Below, piece by piece: positions 13,431 to 13,648 of a stretch of 13,648 nt of DNA. A model generated the notes under the pieces. The model searched no databases. It saw nothing but the letters and a program-made list of their open reading frames with translations, and was not told the DNA's origin. Numbering within the stretch: position 1 is the first letter of the stretch; each line of letters starts with the position of its first letter. Origin of the DNA: Prevotella sp. UBA3757 (lineage in GTDB: Bacteria; Bacteroidota; Bacteroidia; Bacteroidales; Bacteroidaceae); contig DFGF01000082.1 of NCBI GenBank assembly GCA_002371715.1, positions 524 through 14,171 of the forward strand. The letters are read 5' to 3'. The translations under genes and the position numbers were made by a program.

Positions 13431-13462
13431 CTTGCCGGTATCGGCAATTTTTAGTATATTTG
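13431..13462 (+). promoter_or_regulatory. Promoter of the helix-turn-helix ORF, overlapping the polA terminator
   Basis: CTTG at 13431-13434 (one mismatch to TTTG) and TATATTTG at 13455-13462 are 20 bp apart. The octamer TTGCCGAT occurs inverted at 13440-13447 inside the spacer and directly at 13485-13492 in the leader, with a variant TTGCCGGT at 13432-13439 over the -33 element. This arrangement could be an operator for an autoregulator. Confidence 0.55.
13432..13452 (+). terminator. Intrinsic terminator downstream of polA
   Basis: A perfect 6-bp stem TTGCCG/CGGCAA at 13432-13447 with a 4-base loop is followed at once by TTTTT (13448-13452). It lies 51 bp after the polA stop. The same stem coincides with the -33 region of the next promoter, so it may also act as an operator. 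Confidence 0.65.
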
Positions 13463-13499
13463 CAGCAGAAAACGGAATAAAAACTTGCCGATAGAATTT

Positions 13500-13631
13500 A
13501 TGGAATATATTTCAGTCATTCAGTTTGCAGAGAAATATGGCATCTCTGAGCGTACAGCAAGAAACTATTGTGCGCAAGGAAAGATGCGTGAAACATGTAT
13601 CTGTCCCAGTTGTTTCTTTAAATTTTCTTAA
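13500..13631 (+). pseudogene. Short helix-turn-helix ORF, apparently truncated
   Basis: A 43-residue ORF starting MEYISVIQFAEKYGISERTA. Residues 4-30 look like a MerR/excisionase-style helix-turn-helix (FAEKYGISERTARNYCAQGK), a type seen at the N-terminus of small DNA-binding proteins in Bacteroidetes. After residue 29 the sequence turns into a cysteine- and phenylalanine-rich tail (CICPSCFFKFS) and stops; the wing expected after such a helix is not visible. This suggests a frameshift, deletion or insertion shortly after codon 28. No matching continuation was seen in the other frames before the window ends. It could still be a real very small protein. It has a good promoter upstream. Confidence 0.5.
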
Positions 13632-13648
13632 TCGATTACACATTTTGT

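Noticed and set aside
1..13648. tRNA, rRNA, riboswitch or complete insertion sequence
   Set aside because: No cloverleaf-like tRNA sequence, rRNA segment, recognisable riboswitch core or transposase reading frame was found on reading both strands; a covariance-model search was not possible here.

Overview
The window looks like a chromosomal segment of a Bacteroidales bacterium, most likely Prevotella or a close relative. Three things point there: several start regions match the Bacteroidetes promoter form TTTG-N20-TAnnTTTG; Shine-Dalgarno sequences are weak or absent; and the protein sequences are of Bacteroidetes type (fumarate reductase with a single cytochrome b subunit, the dtd / MazG-like / deoC cluster, a PolA with intact proofreading). 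The genus is inferred from protein style and gene order, not from a search.

Layout, left to right. Positions 1-1358 (minus) hold frdC and the 5' part of frdA, an anaerobic quinol:fumarate reductase operon with its own promoter. A divergent intergenic region leads to mnmG (tRNA wobble-uridine modification, plus). A repeat-rich gap follows, then apt (adenine salvage), flanked by two near-identical ParB-binding parS palindromes, then uvrC (excision repair). Positions 6299-6794 carry no credible gene but hold a four-copy 22-bp tandem repeat and a ~267-bp nested inverted repeat with a 38-bp perfect AT palindrome at its core.

From 6795 to 9464 lies a tightly packed plus-strand run: dtd, a small membrane ORF, a MazG-Dtd chimeric ORF, two further small membrane ORFs, an intact MazG-like pyrophosphohydrolase and deoC. 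The middle of this run is a mosaic: the chimeric ORF joins the first 37 codons of the MazG-like gene in frame to a second copy of the last 27 codons of dtd. Two REP-like hairpins separate deoC from the convergent polyprenyl diphosphate synthase gene (minus). Divergently from that runs a full-length polA, followed by a terminator that overlaps the promoter of a short, apparently broken helix-turn-helix ORF at the right edge.

How the genes relate: fumarate reductase uses menaquinol, whose isoprenoid tail the polyprenyl synthase makes; Apt, DeoC and the MazG-like enzyme handle purines and deoxynucleotides; UvrC and PolA act in the same excision-repair pathway; MnmG and Dtd serve translation fidelity. 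The two parS sites suggest the segment lies in the origin-proximal, ParB-bound part of the chromosome. The points most worth following up are the dtd/MazG mosaic with its small membrane ORFs, the nested inverted repeat, and the parS pair around apt.
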